From Pseudoxanthomonas yeongjuensis (GTDB lineage Bacteria > Pseudomonadota > Gammaproteobacteria > Xanthomonadales > Xanthomonadaceae): a DNA stretch of 64,000 bases. The stretch covers positions 186,001-250,000 of the forward strand of contig NZ_PDWT01000001.1 of the NCBI RefSeq assembly GCF_010093345.1, written 5' to 3'. Below the pieces are notes generated by a model that searched no databases, was not told the origin of the DNA, and saw only the letters and a program-made list of their open reading frames with translations. The translations under genes were made by a program, and so were the position numbers. Shown here piece by piece: positions 54,649 to 63,950 of this stretch (position 1 is the stretch's first letter; each line of letters starts with the position of its first letter).

Positions 54649-55700
54649 GCGGGAGGAACCGCGCCGCCGCTGCGGTGCTCGCGACGGCGGCGGATGGCTT
54701 CCACGCATTCGTGCACCAGTTCCGGGCCGCGATAGACCATGCCGGTATAGAACTGCACCATCGACGCGCCCGCGGCCATCTTGGCCACCGCATCGGCGCC
54801 GGAGAGGATGCCGCCGACGCCGATCACCGGGATGCTGTCGGGCAGGCGGGTACGCAGCTTGCGCAGGACCATGGTCGACTGGTTCATCAGCGGCGCGCCG
54901 GACAGGCCGCCGGTTTCATGGGCCAAGGGATGGTCCTGCACGCTCATGCGCGAAACGGTGGTATTGGTGGCGATGACCCCGTCGACGGAAAGATCGCGCA
55001 GCACGCGCGCCACGGCGTCGATGTCCTCGTCGGACAGGTCGGGGGCGATCTTGACCAGCATCGGCACGCGCTTGCCGTGCTGCGCGCCCAGTTCTTCCTG
55101 CGATTCGCGCAAGGCGCCGATCAGCTGGCGCAGGGCCTGCTCTTCCTGCAGTTCGCGCAGGCCGGCGGTGTTGGGCGAGGAGATGTTGACGGTGATGTAG
55201 TCGGCCAGCGGGTACACGCGCTCCAGGCAATACAGGTAATCGGACGCGGCGCGGTCGTTGGAGGTGTCCTTGTTCCTGCCGATGTTGATGCCCAGCAGCC
55301 CGTCCTTGCGACGCGCGCGTTCCACGTTGCGGACCAGCGCGTCCACGCCTTCGTTGTTGAAGCCGAGGCGGTTGATCACCGCCTTGTGCTGCGGCAGGCG
55401 GAACATGCGCGGCTTCGGGTTACCGGCCTGCGCGCGTGGCGTGACCGTGCCGATCTCGACGAAACCGAAACCCAATGCGAGCAGCGCGTCGATGTGCGCG
55501 CCGTTCTTGTCCAGGCCGGCGGCCAGGCCGACCGGATTGGGGAAGGTCAGGCCGAAGGCCCTGGTGGGAAGTGGTTCGATCCTCTTCGCCAGCAGTGGAC
55601 TGGTACCGGTGCGATAGGCCAGCTCCATCGCCTTGAGCCCGAGTCCATGGGCGTGTTCTGCATCCAGTCCGAACAGGAAGGGGCGGGCCAGGTTGTACAT
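54645..55700 (-). CDS. pyrD: dihydroorotate dehydrogenase (quinone), class 2
   Basis: 351 residues. N-terminal helical membrane-association segment (about 1-40), FMN-binding TIM barrel with [13 protein letters not shown] (about 55-67), [23 protein letters not shown] and the C-terminal [12 protein letters not shown]. Class 2 enzymes sit on the inner membrane and pass electrons from dihydroorotate to quinone in pyrimidine synthesis. It lies 3 bp downstream of the DUF4190 gene and overlaps murB by 4 bp. Confidence 0.97.
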   Translation of the reverse strand: MYNLARPFLFGLDAEHAHGLGLKAMELAYRTGTSPLLAKRIEPLPTRAFGLTFPNPVGLAAGLDKNGAHIDALLALGFGFVEIGTVTPRAQAGNPKPRMFRLPQHKAVINRLGFNNEGVDALVRNVERARRKDGLLGINIGRNKDTSNDRAASDYLYCLERVYPLADYITVNISSPNTAGLRELQEEQALRQLIGALRESQEELGAQHGKRVPMLVKIAPDLSDEDIDAVARVLRDLSVDGVIATNTTVSRMSVQDHPLAHETGGLSGAPLMNQSTMVLRKLRTRLPDSIPVIGVGGILSGADAVAKMAAGASMVQFYTGMVYRGPELVHECVEAIRRRREHRSGGAVPPA

Positions 55701-55703
55701 CCC

Positions 55704-55979
55704 TCAGCGCGTGCCCAGCCAGGCCAGGCCGCCGAAGAACAGCACGAACAGGAGGATGCCGACGATCCACAGGATCACCGAGGCCCAACCCAGGACCAGC
55801 CCGATCACCGCCATCACGTCGCCGTCCAGCGCCGGGTCGCGGCGTATTTCCTTGCGTGCCATGTGCCCGGTGATGATCGCGGCGATGCTGCCCAGGAACG
55901 GCAGCAGGGTCCAGCCGAGGATGCCGGCGACCAGGCTGATGATCGCAAGCGAGCTGTTCTGTCGAACGGGAACATTCAT
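55704..55979 (-). CDS. DUF4190 small membrane protein
   Basis: 91 residues, two hydrophobic helices (about 10-38 and 53-88) with the DUF4190 pattern SLAIISLVAGILGW...LGSIAAIITGHMARKEIRR. Function unknown; such proteins sit in the inner membrane. AAGGAG before the ATG. Between the ALDH gene (18-bp gap) and pyrD, so part of the operon. Confidence 0.85.
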   Translation of the reverse strand: MNVPVRQNSSLAIISLVAGILGWTLLPFLGSIAAIITGHMARKEIRRDPALDGDVMAVIGLVLGWASVILWIVGILLFVLFFGGLAWLGTR

Positions 55980-55997
55980 CGATCGGCTCCTTGCGGT

Positions 55998-57530
55998 TCA
56001 GAGGTCGAACTTGATGCCCTGGGCCAGCGGCAGCGAATCGGAGTAGTTGATGGTGTTGGTCTGGCGGCGCATATACACCTTCCACGCATCCGAGCCCGAT
56101 TCGCGGCCACCGCCGGTTTCCTTCTCGCCACCGAAGGCGCCGCCGATCTCGGCGCCGCTGGTGCCGATGTTGACGTTGGCGATGCCGCAATCGGAACCGG
56201 CCGCCGACAGGAACTGCTCAGCAGCCTTCAGGTTCTGGGTGAAGATCGACGACGACAGGCCCTGCGGCACCGCGTTCTGCATGTCGATGGCTTCGTCCAG
56301 GGTCTCGTACTTCATCACGTACAGGATCGGGGCGAAGGTTTCGTGCTGCACGACTTCATCGGTGTTCTTCAGGCCGGTGACGATCGCCGGCAACACGAAG
56401 TGGCCCGGGCGGTCGATGGCGGTGCCGCCGGTTTCGATGGTGCCGCCGCTGGCCTTGGCCTTGGCGATCGAAGCCAGGAACTGGTCCACCGCATGCTGGC
56501 TGTTGAGCGGGCCCATCAGGTTGGCCGGATCCAGCGGATCGCCGATCTTGCCTTCGACCTGCTTGTAGGCCTTGATCAGCGTGGCCAGCACGTTGTCGTA
56601 GATCGACGAATGCACGATCAGGCGGCGGGTGGTGGTGCAGCGCTGGCCGGCGGTGCCGACCGCGCCGAAGACGATGCCGGGAATGGCCAGCTTCAGTTCG
56701 GCGGTTTCGTCGAGGATGATCGCGTTGTTGCCGCCGAGTTCCAGCAGGCTGCGGCCCATGCGATGGGCGACGCGCTCGCCGACGCGGCGGCCGACGGCGG
56801 TGGAGCCGGTGAAGCTGATCAGCGGGATGCGCTTGTCGTCGACGAACTTCTCGGCCAGTTCGATGCCGGCATCGTTGATCAGGAAGAAGATGTCCGGGAA
56901 GCCGCCGGCCTTCAGCGCTTCGTTGCAGATCTTCATGCTGGCGATGGCGGTGAGCGGAGTCTTGTTGGACGGCTTCCAGATGCAGACGTCGCCGCAGATC
57001 GCCGCGAGGAACGAGTTCCAGGCCCATACCGCGACCGGGAAATTGAAAGCGCTGATGATGCCGACCAGGCCCAGCGGCTGGTACTGCTCGTACATGCGGT
57101 GGCCGGGGCGCTCGGAGTGCATGGTGTAGCCGTACAGCATGCGCGACTGGCCGACGGCGAAATCGGCGATGTCGATCATTTCCTGTACTTCGCCGTCGCC
57201 TTCGGGCTTGCTCTTGCCCATTTCCAGCGCGACCAGCGAACCCAGCGCGTCCTTGTGCTTGCGCAGCGCGTCGCCGCACAGGCGTACCGCTTCGCCGCGG
57301 CGCGGGGCCGGGGTGGTGCGCCAGATCTTGAACGCGGCCTGGGCGCGGGCGACGATGCGCTCGTAGTCGGCGTCGCTGGTGGCTTCGACCGTGGCGATGG
57401 TTTCGCCGGTGGTCGGATTGACCGACTGCAGCACGCCTGCGCCGGTGGTCGTGGACCACTCGTCGCGGCCGAGGTAGGTGCCGGAATTGGTCGGGCCAAG
57501 GGCAAGCGCCTTGAGCAGGTCAGCGGACAT
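55998..57530 (-). CDS. ALDH7-type aldehyde dehydrogenase (piperideine-6-carboxylate dehydrogenase type)
   Basis: 510 residues. Aldehyde dehydrogenase fold with catalytic Cys in GQRCTTTRR (about 300), general base Glu in ELGGNNA and the NAD-site [11 protein letters not shown]. The QRCTTTRR wording and length fit the ALDH7/antiquitin group, which oxidises 2-aminoadipate-6-semialdehyde in lysine breakdown (AmaB). The exact substrate is inferred from family. CAGGAG precedes the ATG. First gene of the operon leading through DUF4190 and pyrD to murB. Confidence 0.88.
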   Translation of the reverse strand: MSADLLKALALGPTNSGTYLGRDEWSTTTGAGVLQSVNPTTGETIATVEATSDADYERIVARAQAAFKIWRTTPAPRRGEAVRLCGDALRKHKDALGSLVALEMGKSKPEGDGEVQEMIDIADFAVGQSRMLYGYTMHSERPGHRMYEQYQPLGLVGIISAFNFPVAVWAWNSFLAAICGDVCIWKPSNKTPLTAIASMKICNEALKAGGFPDIFFLINDAGIELAEKFVDDKRIPLISFTGSTAVGRRVGERVAHRMGRSLLELGGNNAIILDETAELKLAIPGIVFGAVGTAGQRCTTTRRLIVHSSIYDNVLATLIKAYKQVEGKIGDPLDPANLMGPLNSQHAVDQFLASIAKAKASGGTIETGGTAIDRPGHFVLPAIVTGLKNTDEVVQHETFAPILYVMKYETLDEAIDMQNAVPQGLSSSIFTQNLKAAEQFLSAAGSDCGIANVNIGTSGAEIGGAFGGEKETGGGRESGSDAWKVYMRRQTNTINYSDSLPLAQGIKFDL

Positions 57531-57644
57531 GAAAACTCCTGGGAACCATGTGGATGTTTGGGGAAGGCCGCGAAGCGGGGGAACGCGGCCGAGAGTGCGG
57601 CGATTTTAGCAGACCGGGGAAGCGCGCCGGGCCTTGCTTTTTTT

Positions 57645-57718
57645 GTAGGAGCGGGCCTTGCCCGCGATGCTCTTCGTTCCGGTGAAGCAAAAGCATCGCG
57701 GGCAAGGCCCGCTCCTAC
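57645..57718. repeat. GTAG REP-like hairpin supplying the Mur-ligase stop codon
   Basis: GTAGGAGCGGGCCTTGCCCGCGATGC and its inverted partner. On the minus strand the TAG of the leading GTAG is the stop codon of the Mur-ligase gene (57715-57717). A T-run (TTTTTTT) lies just outside at 57638. Confidence 0.85.
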
Positions 57719-59982
57719 AGTGGCAGTGGGCTTCCCGGCAGCCAGCCCGCGGCATCCATGCGGTCCAGCAGCGTCGTGACCTGTTCGCGCGCGTCCATTT
57801 CGTGGATCGGCAGCACCAGCAGGTCGCCATCGCGTGCCCAGGCCAGGGGAATGCGCGCGGCCTCGACTTCGTCCAGGCAGGTGATGATGGCTTCCGGTCG
57901 TATTCCGTCCTCCAGCAATCGCGCGTGCATGACGGCCGCGACCTCGCCCGAAGCGCGGCCGCGCTCGTAGCCGGCGATGTTCTTCAGCATGACCAGGTCG
58001 GGGCGGGCGCCGGCTGCGGTCGCAGCCACCGCCCGCAGGTCGGCGTCTTCGCGATTGCCGGCGTGGCCCAGGATCAGGGCCAGGCGGCCTTTCCTTCCTT
58101 GCGCGTCCACTGCCTCGAACAGGCCCTGCAGGCCATCGGGGTTGTGGGCGTAATCGACGAATACGTCCGTCGTCCCGAACCGCCAGTGCTGCAGGCGTCC
58201 GGGGTTGTCGGCCCGCGAGCGCCCGAAACCGGCGGCTACCGCGGCGAGCGTGGCAGGAGCTATGCCCAGCGCCGCGCCGGTCAGTGCGGCGCCGGCCAGG
58301 TTGGCGATGTTGTAGGCCGCCCGGCCGCCCAATGTCAGCGGCATCGCCGCGACTTCGCCCAGGTCGTGGGTAATGCCGTGGAAATGCAGCAACAGGCGTC
58401 CGTCGCGAACGCCGCAGGTGGAGCCGCTCCGTCGACGATGCTCGGCCAGTGCGGGTAGGTCGAAATCCAGCGCGAACCAACCCAGCGGGCAGGACAGGAC
58501 CTTCGACTGACGGACGAGGACCGGGTCGTCGGCATTGAGCACCAGCATTCCCCGGTCATCGATGGCGCGGGCCACGACCAGCTTCACCGAGGCGAGGTCA
58601 TCGAGGTCGTGGATGCCGTATTCGCCGAAATGGTCGGCGGCGATATTGGTGACGATGGCGGCATCGGCGTGCGCGACCGCCAGGCCGCGGCGGAGCATGC
58701 CGCCGCGCGCGGTTTCCAGGATCGCGGCCTGCGCCTCGCCCTGGCGCAACGCGGTGCGGGCGCCGGTGGGGCCGGAGAAATCGCCGGCCTCCAGCGCCTT
58801 GCCATCGAAATACACGCCATCGGTGCAGCTGTGCGCGGTGCGCCAGCCATGCGCCCGGGTCATCGCCGCCAGCAGGCGCACGGTGGTGGTCTTGCCGTTG
58901 GAGCCGGTGATCAGTGCGGTGGGGATCGCGTGCAGCTCACCCCACGGCACGGTGTCGGGCGACGGCAATTCGTCGACGAACCAGCTGCGGCTGCCGTTGC
59001 CTTCGCCGAGGGTCGCTTCGTCGTCGTCGGCGAGGAAGGGCAGGTGGTGGGCTTCGGCGGCCTGCATGAGCTCGATCAGTCCTGGCCGTGCTTCCGCTTT
59101 TGCTGCCGCGCGCAGGGTGTGCAGCGCGGATTCCTCATCCCAGACCGCAGCGTGGCCAGGTGAGTGGTATGGCTCTGGCATTTCCCTTCTCCCACCGGGA
59201 GAAGGTGCCCGAAGGGCGGATGAGGGAATGGACCTTCCGGTAACCGTATCGCTGGCTACCCGCGCATGCACTTGCTCCCATAGGTCTGCCAGAACGTATT
59301 CAGTCCGTTCGAGTACATCGTGATTCCAGTACCGCAGCGTCGTGATGCCCTTGCCTGCGACAAAAGCATCACGCCGACTATCGGGAGTCAGATGTTCATC
59401 TTCATTGTGCTGTCCACCATCCAGCTCGATCGCGAGTTTCAATTCGTGGCAGTAGAAATCGAGTACGTAAGGGCCAAGCGACTTCTGACGCCTGAATTTC
59501 TGATCATGCAAGCGACGGTCGCGCACATACGACCAGACGAGTTGCTCGGCATCGGTCGAGTTCTTCCTCAATTCACGTATGAAATCCAGCGATTTCTGGT
59601 CGAAGGGAAGTTTCTGGCGGGGGCTTGCATCGCCACTGATGGGTTCTTCCCTCATCCGGCCTTCGGCCACCTTCTCCCGGGGGGAGAAGGGAAAAGCAAC
59701 AGCCGACCACCACGCCCACTCATTGACCTCGGTGGCGGTGTAGAGCTGGTCGACGGGCGCGATGAAGGCGAGCGAGACGCCAGTGCGGTGGTGGCGGAGG
59801 ACGATCTTTTCCTCCGGCCAGCCGAGCGCCATGCGTGCCGTCCCGATGTTCCTCTTCCACGCCGCGAGCATGGCCTCATCGAACGCCAGTCCACGCGCCG
59901 CCTCCAGCGCCGCGCCGGCGCCGTTGAAATACAGGTTGCTGCCGGTCAGGCGGCGCGAGTCTTCGAACGGTTCGGGAAGCAC
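57715..59982 (-). CDS. CphA-like Mur ligase with in-frame DUF559 nuclease insertion
   Basis: 755 residues, GTG start 7 bp after cphA. Residues 1-96 and about 268-755 form one protein: an N-terminal region and a Mur ligase central/C-terminal module with the P-loop ITGSNGKTTT (about 357-366), LETARGG and VDYAHNPDGL. This module is closely like that of CphA, but the ATP-grasp part is absent. Residues about 97-267 are foreign: they hold a DUF559 endonuclease-like domain (about 126-240, SLDFIRELRKNSTDAE...YVLDFYCHELKLAIELDGGQH) between translated inverted repeats. The frame stays open throughout, so a fusion protein could be made, but folding and activity of either part are uncertain. Confidence 0.85.
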   Translation of the reverse strand: MLPEPFEDSRRLTGSNLYFNGAGAALEAARGLAFDEAMLAAWKRNIGTARMALGWPEEKIVLRHHRTGVSLAFIAPVDQLYTATEVNEWAWWSAVAFPFSPREKVAEGRMREEPISGDASPRQKLPFDQKSLDFIRELRKNSTDAEQLVWSYVRDRRLHDQKFRRQKSLGPYVLDFYCHELKLAIELDGGQHNEDEHLTPDSRRDAFVAGKGITTLRYWNHDVLERTEYVLADLWEQVHARVASDTVTGRSIPSSALRAPSPGGRREMPEPYHSPGHAAVWDEESALHTLRAAAKAEARPGLIELMQAAEAHHLPFLADDDEATLGEGNGSRSWFVDELPSPDTVPWGELHAIPTALITGSNGKTTTVRLLAAMTRAHGWRTAHSCTDGVYFDGKALEAGDFSGPTGARTALRQGEAQAAILETARGGMLRRGLAVAHADAAIVTNIAADHFGEYGIHDLDDLASVKLVVARAIDDRGMLVLNADDPVLVRQSKVLSCPLGWFALDFDLPALAEHRRRSGSTCGVRDGRLLLHFHGITHDLGEVAAMPLTLGGRAAYNIANLAGAALTGAALGIAPATLAAVAAGFGRSRADNPGRLQHWRFGTTDVFVDYAHNPDGLQGLFEAVDAQGRKGRLALILGHAGNREDADLRAVAATAAGARPDLVMLKNIAGYERGRASGEVAAVMHARLLEDGIRPEAIITCLDEVEAARIPLAWARDGDLLVLPIHEMDAREQVTTLLDRMDAAGWLPGSPLPL
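59181..59694 (-). mobile_element. inverted-repeat element carrying a DUF559 nuclease
   Basis: Left end TCCCTTCTCCCACCGGGAG...GGATGAGGGA (59182-59226) and right end TCCCTCATCC...GGGAGAAGGGA (59649-59693) are imperfect inverted copies of about 45 bp. They enclose a 420-bp segment encoding a DUF559 domain; its own natural ATG (59655) lies inside the right-hand repeat. The same repeats without cargo occur at 12510-12650. No clear target duplication was seen. Confidence 0.75.
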
Positions 59983-59989
59983 GGAAGGC

Positions 59990-62779
59990 TCAGTCGCTTT
60001 CTTCGCGTTCGAACACCAGCCCGCGTTCCTCGCGGATCACGCCTTCCATGCTCGCGAACGGCGAGTCCTCGGCCGAGGTTTCCAGGGAAGGCAGTTCGAC
60101 CCTGGGCGCGGCCTTCGCCATTTCGCCCTGCGGCTGGAACTTGATGATCTGCTTCCACGAACGGGTCAGCGCATCGGCGAAGACCAGGATCAGGTCGCCG
60201 GGCTGGCCCATGCGCAGGGCGGCATCGGTGGCTTGCTGCTCGTCGGGGATGATCGACATCGCCTCGGCCGCAACGCCTTGCGCCTGCAAGGCGCGGGCGA
60301 TGATCCGCGGCACTTCGTCGCCGTCGCGGCCGCGCAAGGAATCGTCGCGGCGGACCACGTAGTGGTCGAACTTGCCGGCCACCGCCTCGGCGATCGCGCG
60401 CAGATCCTCGTCGCGGCGATCGCCGGGACCGGCCAACACCACGATGCGTCGTCCCGTGACATCCAGGCGCTGGGCCAGGTCGGCCATCATCCCGACCGCG
60501 TGCGCGTTGTGGCCGTAATCCATCAGCACCTTGAACGGATGCTCGTTGTAGACGTTCATGCGGCCGGGAGCCTGGAAGAACGTGGTGTCGAAGGTGCGCA
60601 GGCCCTGGCGGATCGCGTCGAGCTTGATCCCCAGCGAGAACGCCATCGCCGCGGCGACCATCGCGTTCTGCACGTTGTGCAGGGCGCGGCCCTCCAGCGT
60701 GGCCGGGATCAGGTGGGTCCACATCAACGGGATGTAGCTGCCCTTGTCGTACAGGGTGATCATGTGGCCGTTGACCCCGGCCTCCAGCGCGCAGGCGCGG
60801 CCGTTGGCGCGGATGTGTTCGCGGACCAGCGCATGCGACGGGTTCATGGTCACGTAGCAGATCGTCTTCGCATCGGTGTACGCGGACATCTTCAGCACGT
60901 TGGGATCGTCGGCGTTGAGCACCGCGCAGTCCTTGGCCACTTCGACCACGATGCGCTTGATCTCGGCCAGTTGCTCCAGCGTATCGATGCCTTTCAGGCC
61001 CAGGTGGTCGGAGGCCACGTTCAACACCGCGCCGACGTCGACTTCCGGCACGCCCATGCCCGAACGCAGCAGGCCGCCACGCGCGGTTTCCAGCACGGCC
61101 AGGTCGATCTGCGGGTCGGCCAGCACCATCCGCGCCGATACCGGGCCGGTCATGTCGCCTTCCACGGTGCGCTGGCCGTCGATGTAGACGCCGTCGGTGG
61201 TGGTCAGGCCCGGGGTGTAGCCGGCCATCTTGGCGATGTGCGCCAGCATGCGCGCGGTGGTGGTCTTGCCGTTGGTGCCGGTGATCGCGGCGATCGGCAC
61301 GCGCGCCGGCGTGCCCGGCGGGAACAGCATGTCGATCACCGGGCCGGCGGCGTCGCGCGGGGTGCCTTCGCTGGGCGCCACGTGCATGCGGAAGCCGGGC
61401 GCGGCGTTGATTTCGCAGATGCCGCCGCCGACCGACCGGTAGCTCTCGGCGATGTTGGGGGAAATGAAATCCACGCCGCCCACGTCCAGGCCGATCGCGC
61501 GCACCGCGCGCACCGCCATGTCGCGGTTGTCGGGGTGGATGATGTCGGTGACGTCGGTGGCGGTGCCGCCGGTGGAAAGGTTGGCGGTGGAGCGCAAATA
61601 GACGATTTCGCCTTCCTTGGGCACGGAGAAGTGGTTGTAGCCGACACGCTCCAGCATCAGGTCGGCCTGCGCATCCAGTTCCAGTTGGGTCAGCACCTTT
61701 TCGTGGCCGACGCCGCGGCGCGGATCCGAATTGACGATGTCCACCAGTTCGACGATGTCGCTCTTGCCATCGCCCACCACGTGCCCGGGCGTGCGCTTGG
61801 TCGCGGCGATCAACTCGCCATTGATCACCAGCAGGCGATGGTCGTCGCCGCCGATATAGGTTTCGACGATGACCGAGCGCGAATGTTCGCGCGCCGCGGC
61901 GAAGCCCTCGCGGATTTCGTCGTCGCCGGAGATGTTGATGGTGATGCCGCGGCCGTGGTTGCCGTTGTACGGCTTGGTGACCACGGTGCCGCCGAGCTTC
62001 TTCGCCGCGCGCAGCGCGCCGGTGGCATCGCTGACCAGTTCCTGGCGCGGCACCGGCAGGCCGAGCGAGCCGAGGATCTTGTTGGTTTCCTCCTTGTCGC
62101 TGGCCAGTTCCACGGCGATGTGCGAGGTCTTGCCGGTGACCGTGGCCTGGATGCGTTGCTGGTACTTGCCATGGCCGAACTGGATCAGCGACTGCTGGTT
62201 GAGGCGCAGCCACGGGATGCCGCGTTCCTCGGCCGCACGTACCAGCGAAGCGGTGGATGGACCGAGCGCGCGGCGCTGGGCGTAACGGATGAAATCGACG
62301 AGCGCGGTATCCCAGTTCCAGTCCTCCGGCACACTGCCGCTGGGCCTGATCTCGACCGGAAGCAGCGAAGAAAGCAGCTTCAGCGCCAGTTCGCCGGCGG
62401 CGATGCCTTCTTCCTTCTGCGCGTATTCGTAGACCACGCTGTACACGCCGGGACGGTCGTCGCCGACGCTGCGGGTCTTGCCGAAGGTGACGTTTTCGCC
62501 GGCCACGTTCTGCAGTTCGATGGCGACGTGTTCCAGTACATGGCCCAGCCAGGTGCCTTCGCCCTCGCGCATGCGGCGGATGAAGCCGCCGGGTTCGCGG
62601 TAGGAGCAGCCGTGCTCGGCCAGGCCGGGCAGGGCGGCGACCAGGCCATCGACGAACGCAGCGCCCAGCTTGCCGGTGGGCCATGCCTCCAGCGCCTGCA
62701 GGTCCAGCTCCAGGCGGATCACCGGGAAGTGGGCGTATTGCGAGGGGCCGACGTAGACGGAGCGTTCGAGGATGCGCAT
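59990..62779 (-). CDS. cphA: cyanophycin synthetase CphA
   Basis: 929 residues, CphA1 type. N-terminal domain (about 1-160), ATP-grasp domain (about 220-480: LGGTVVTKPYNGNHGRG, GGGICEINAAPGF), and a Mur-ligase-like domain (about 495-880) with ITGTNGKTTTARM, LETARGGLLRSGMG and DYGHNAHA. It polymerises Asp and Arg into the storage polymer cyanophycin. The ATG at 62779 has AGAGG upstream; an earlier ATG at 62797 lacks a ribosome site. It is 42 bp behind cphB and 7 bp before the Mur-ligase paralogue, forming one operon. Confidence 0.96.
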   Translation of the reverse strand: MRILERSVYVGPSQYAHFPVIRLELDLQALEAWPTGKLGAAFVDGLVAALPGLAEHGCSYREPGGFIRRMREGEGTWLGHVLEHVAIELQNVAGENVTFGKTRSVGDDRPGVYSVVYEYAQKEEGIAAGELALKLLSSLLPVEIRPSGSVPEDWNWDTALVDFIRYAQRRALGPSTASLVRAAEERGIPWLRLNQQSLIQFGHGKYQQRIQATVTGKTSHIAVELASDKEETNKILGSLGLPVPRQELVSDATGALRAAKKLGGTVVTKPYNGNHGRGITINISGDDEIREGFAAAREHSRSVIVETYIGGDDHRLLVINGELIAATKRTPGHVVGDGKSDIVELVDIVNSDPRRGVGHEKVLTQLELDAQADLMLERVGYNHFSVPKEGEIVYLRSTANLSTGGTATDVTDIIHPDNRDMAVRAVRAIGLDVGGVDFISPNIAESYRSVGGGICEINAAPGFRMHVAPSEGTPRDAAGPVIDMLFPPGTPARVPIAAITGTNGKTTTARMLAHIAKMAGYTPGLTTTDGVYIDGQRTVEGDMTGPVSARMVLADPQIDLAVLETARGGLLRSGMGVPEVDVGAVLNVASDHLGLKGIDTLEQLAEIKRIVVEVAKDCAVLNADDPNVLKMSAYTDAKTICYVTMNPSHALVREHIRANGRACALEAGVNGHMITLYDKGSYIPLMWTHLIPATLEGRALHNVQNAMVAAAMAFSLGIKLDAIRQGLRTFDTTFFQAPGRMNVYNEHPFKVLMDYGHNAHAVGMMADLAQRLDVTGRRIVVLAGPGDRRDEDLRAIAEAVAGKFDHYVVRRDDSLRGRDGDEVPRIIARALQAQGVAAEAMSIIPDEQQATDAALRMGQPGDLILVFADALTRSWKQIIKFQPQGEMAKAAPRVELPSLETSAEDSPFASMEGVIREERGLVFEREESD

Positions 62780-62821
62780 GCCTTGCCTCTTGATCATGGG
62801 AACAATCTTGTGGATACGGGA

Positions 62822-63667
62822 CTAGCTGGATTTGGAAAGGGCGAGCGAACCGGCCGAAGCCTTGCGCGTATGCAGGTTGAAGGTAGCGCCCGCGACCAGG
62901 ATATGCACGGTCAGGCCGAGCAGGCAGACCGGCTCGTCCTCGCGCACCTGGGCCATGGAGGAGAAAGTGAGTCCGTCGGCATCGACCACGGTGACCGCGC
63001 CGCTGCCTTCCACTTCCAGGGTGTTGTCCGGGCCGATGAAGGCGGCGGTGTCCTCGTCCAGGCCGACGCCGATGGCGAACGGGTTGTAGGCCAGTGCCGC
63101 GACCAGCCGGCCGAGGCGGTCGCGTTGGCGGAAATGCTGGTCGATGACGAAGCGGTTGGTCAGGCCCAGGCCCGGGGCCAGGCGCACGCTGTCGGCCTGC
63201 GGCGAGGAGCCTTCCTTGCCGAAGCCGATCATGTGCTCGCTGAGGATGCTGGCGCCGGCGCTGGTCCCGCCCACGGTGACGCCGGCGGCATTGCGCTCGC
63301 GGACGAGCTTGGCCGCCGGGGTGCCGCCGAGGATGGTGGACAGGCGCAACTGGTTGCCGCCGGTGAAGAAGATCCCGCTGGCGCGCTCGATCCGGGCCAG
63401 GCGGTTGGCTTCCTGGCAGTCGCGGCGGGTGTCGAAATCGATCACGTCGACACTGGCGGCACCCAGGCCTTCGAAGATCGCCTCGTAGCGGGGACCGGTT
63501 TCAGCCAGCTGGCTGGCCGTGGGAATGACCACGATATTGGCGTCCCGGCCGCCGCAAAGGCCGAGGAAACGCTTGAGGATGCGGGGGTTGTCTTCCTTGT
63601 TCTCGGCGCCGCCGATGGGAACGATCCAACCTCTTTCGCCACCATCGGCGACCTTGCTGGGACACAT
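62822..63667 (-). CDS. cphB: cyanophycinase CphB
   Basis: 281 residues, S51-type serine peptidase. Conserved WIVPIGGAENKED near the N-terminus, the nucleophile elbow GGTSAGAS (about 132-139), and IDQHFRQRDRLGRLV further on. It degrades cyanophycin to beta-Asp-Arg dipeptides inside the cell. The ATG at 63667 follows AGGAG at 9-base spacing; the longer frame upstream lacks homology. First gene of the operon with cphA. Confidence 0.95.
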   Translation of the reverse strand: MCPSKVADGGERGWIVPIGGAENKEDNPRILKRFLGLCGGRDANIVVIPTASQLAETGPRYEAIFEGLGAASVDVIDFDTRRDCQEANRLARIERASGIFFTGGNQLRLSTILGGTPAAKLVRERNAAGVTVGGTSAGASILSEHMIGFGKEGSSPQADSVRLAPGLGLTNRFVIDQHFRQRDRLGRLVAALAYNPFAIGVGLDEDTAAFIGPDNTLEVEGSGAVTVVDADGLTFSSMAQVREDEPVCLLGLTVHILVAGATFNLHTRKASAGSLALSKSS

Positions 63668-63847
63668 GCAGTACGACTCCTGACAGCTGAAGGGCTTCGC
63701 GCAACGCCGCCGCGACGGGAGCCGGGCGGCGCAACGCGCCACAGGCTCCCGATTTCCCCCGATGAAGCCCCCCGATGCCGGCCAGCAACACGCGCGGACC
63801 GGCTTTGGAAAGGTAGCACGGCGCTGGGGCAGGGGGTTGGAGGTTGC

Positions 63848-63950
63848 GTAGGAGCGGGCCTTGCCCGCGATGCTCTCCGTCGAGCGCGATGATCTTCGTC
63901 GGGCTTATCGCGGCGTGAGGAAGAGCATCGCGGGCAAGGCCCGCTCCTAC
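63848..63950. repeat. GTAG REP-like inverted pair upstream of cphB
   Basis: GTAGGAGCGGGCCTTGCCCGCGATGCTC at 63848 and the inverse ending CTAC at 63950, with about 45 bp between. It occupies most of the upstream region at the window edge; the remaining bases to 64000 show no supported gene. Confidence 0.8.

Noticed and set aside
54573-57779. 1068-residue plus-strand open frame
   Set aside because: Shadow of murB, pyrD, DUF4190 and the aldehyde dehydrogenase on the other strand.
59762-63892. 1376-residue plus-strand open frame
   Set aside because: Antisense to cphA and cphB; composition is His/Gln/Asp/Arg-rich with no recognisable domain.
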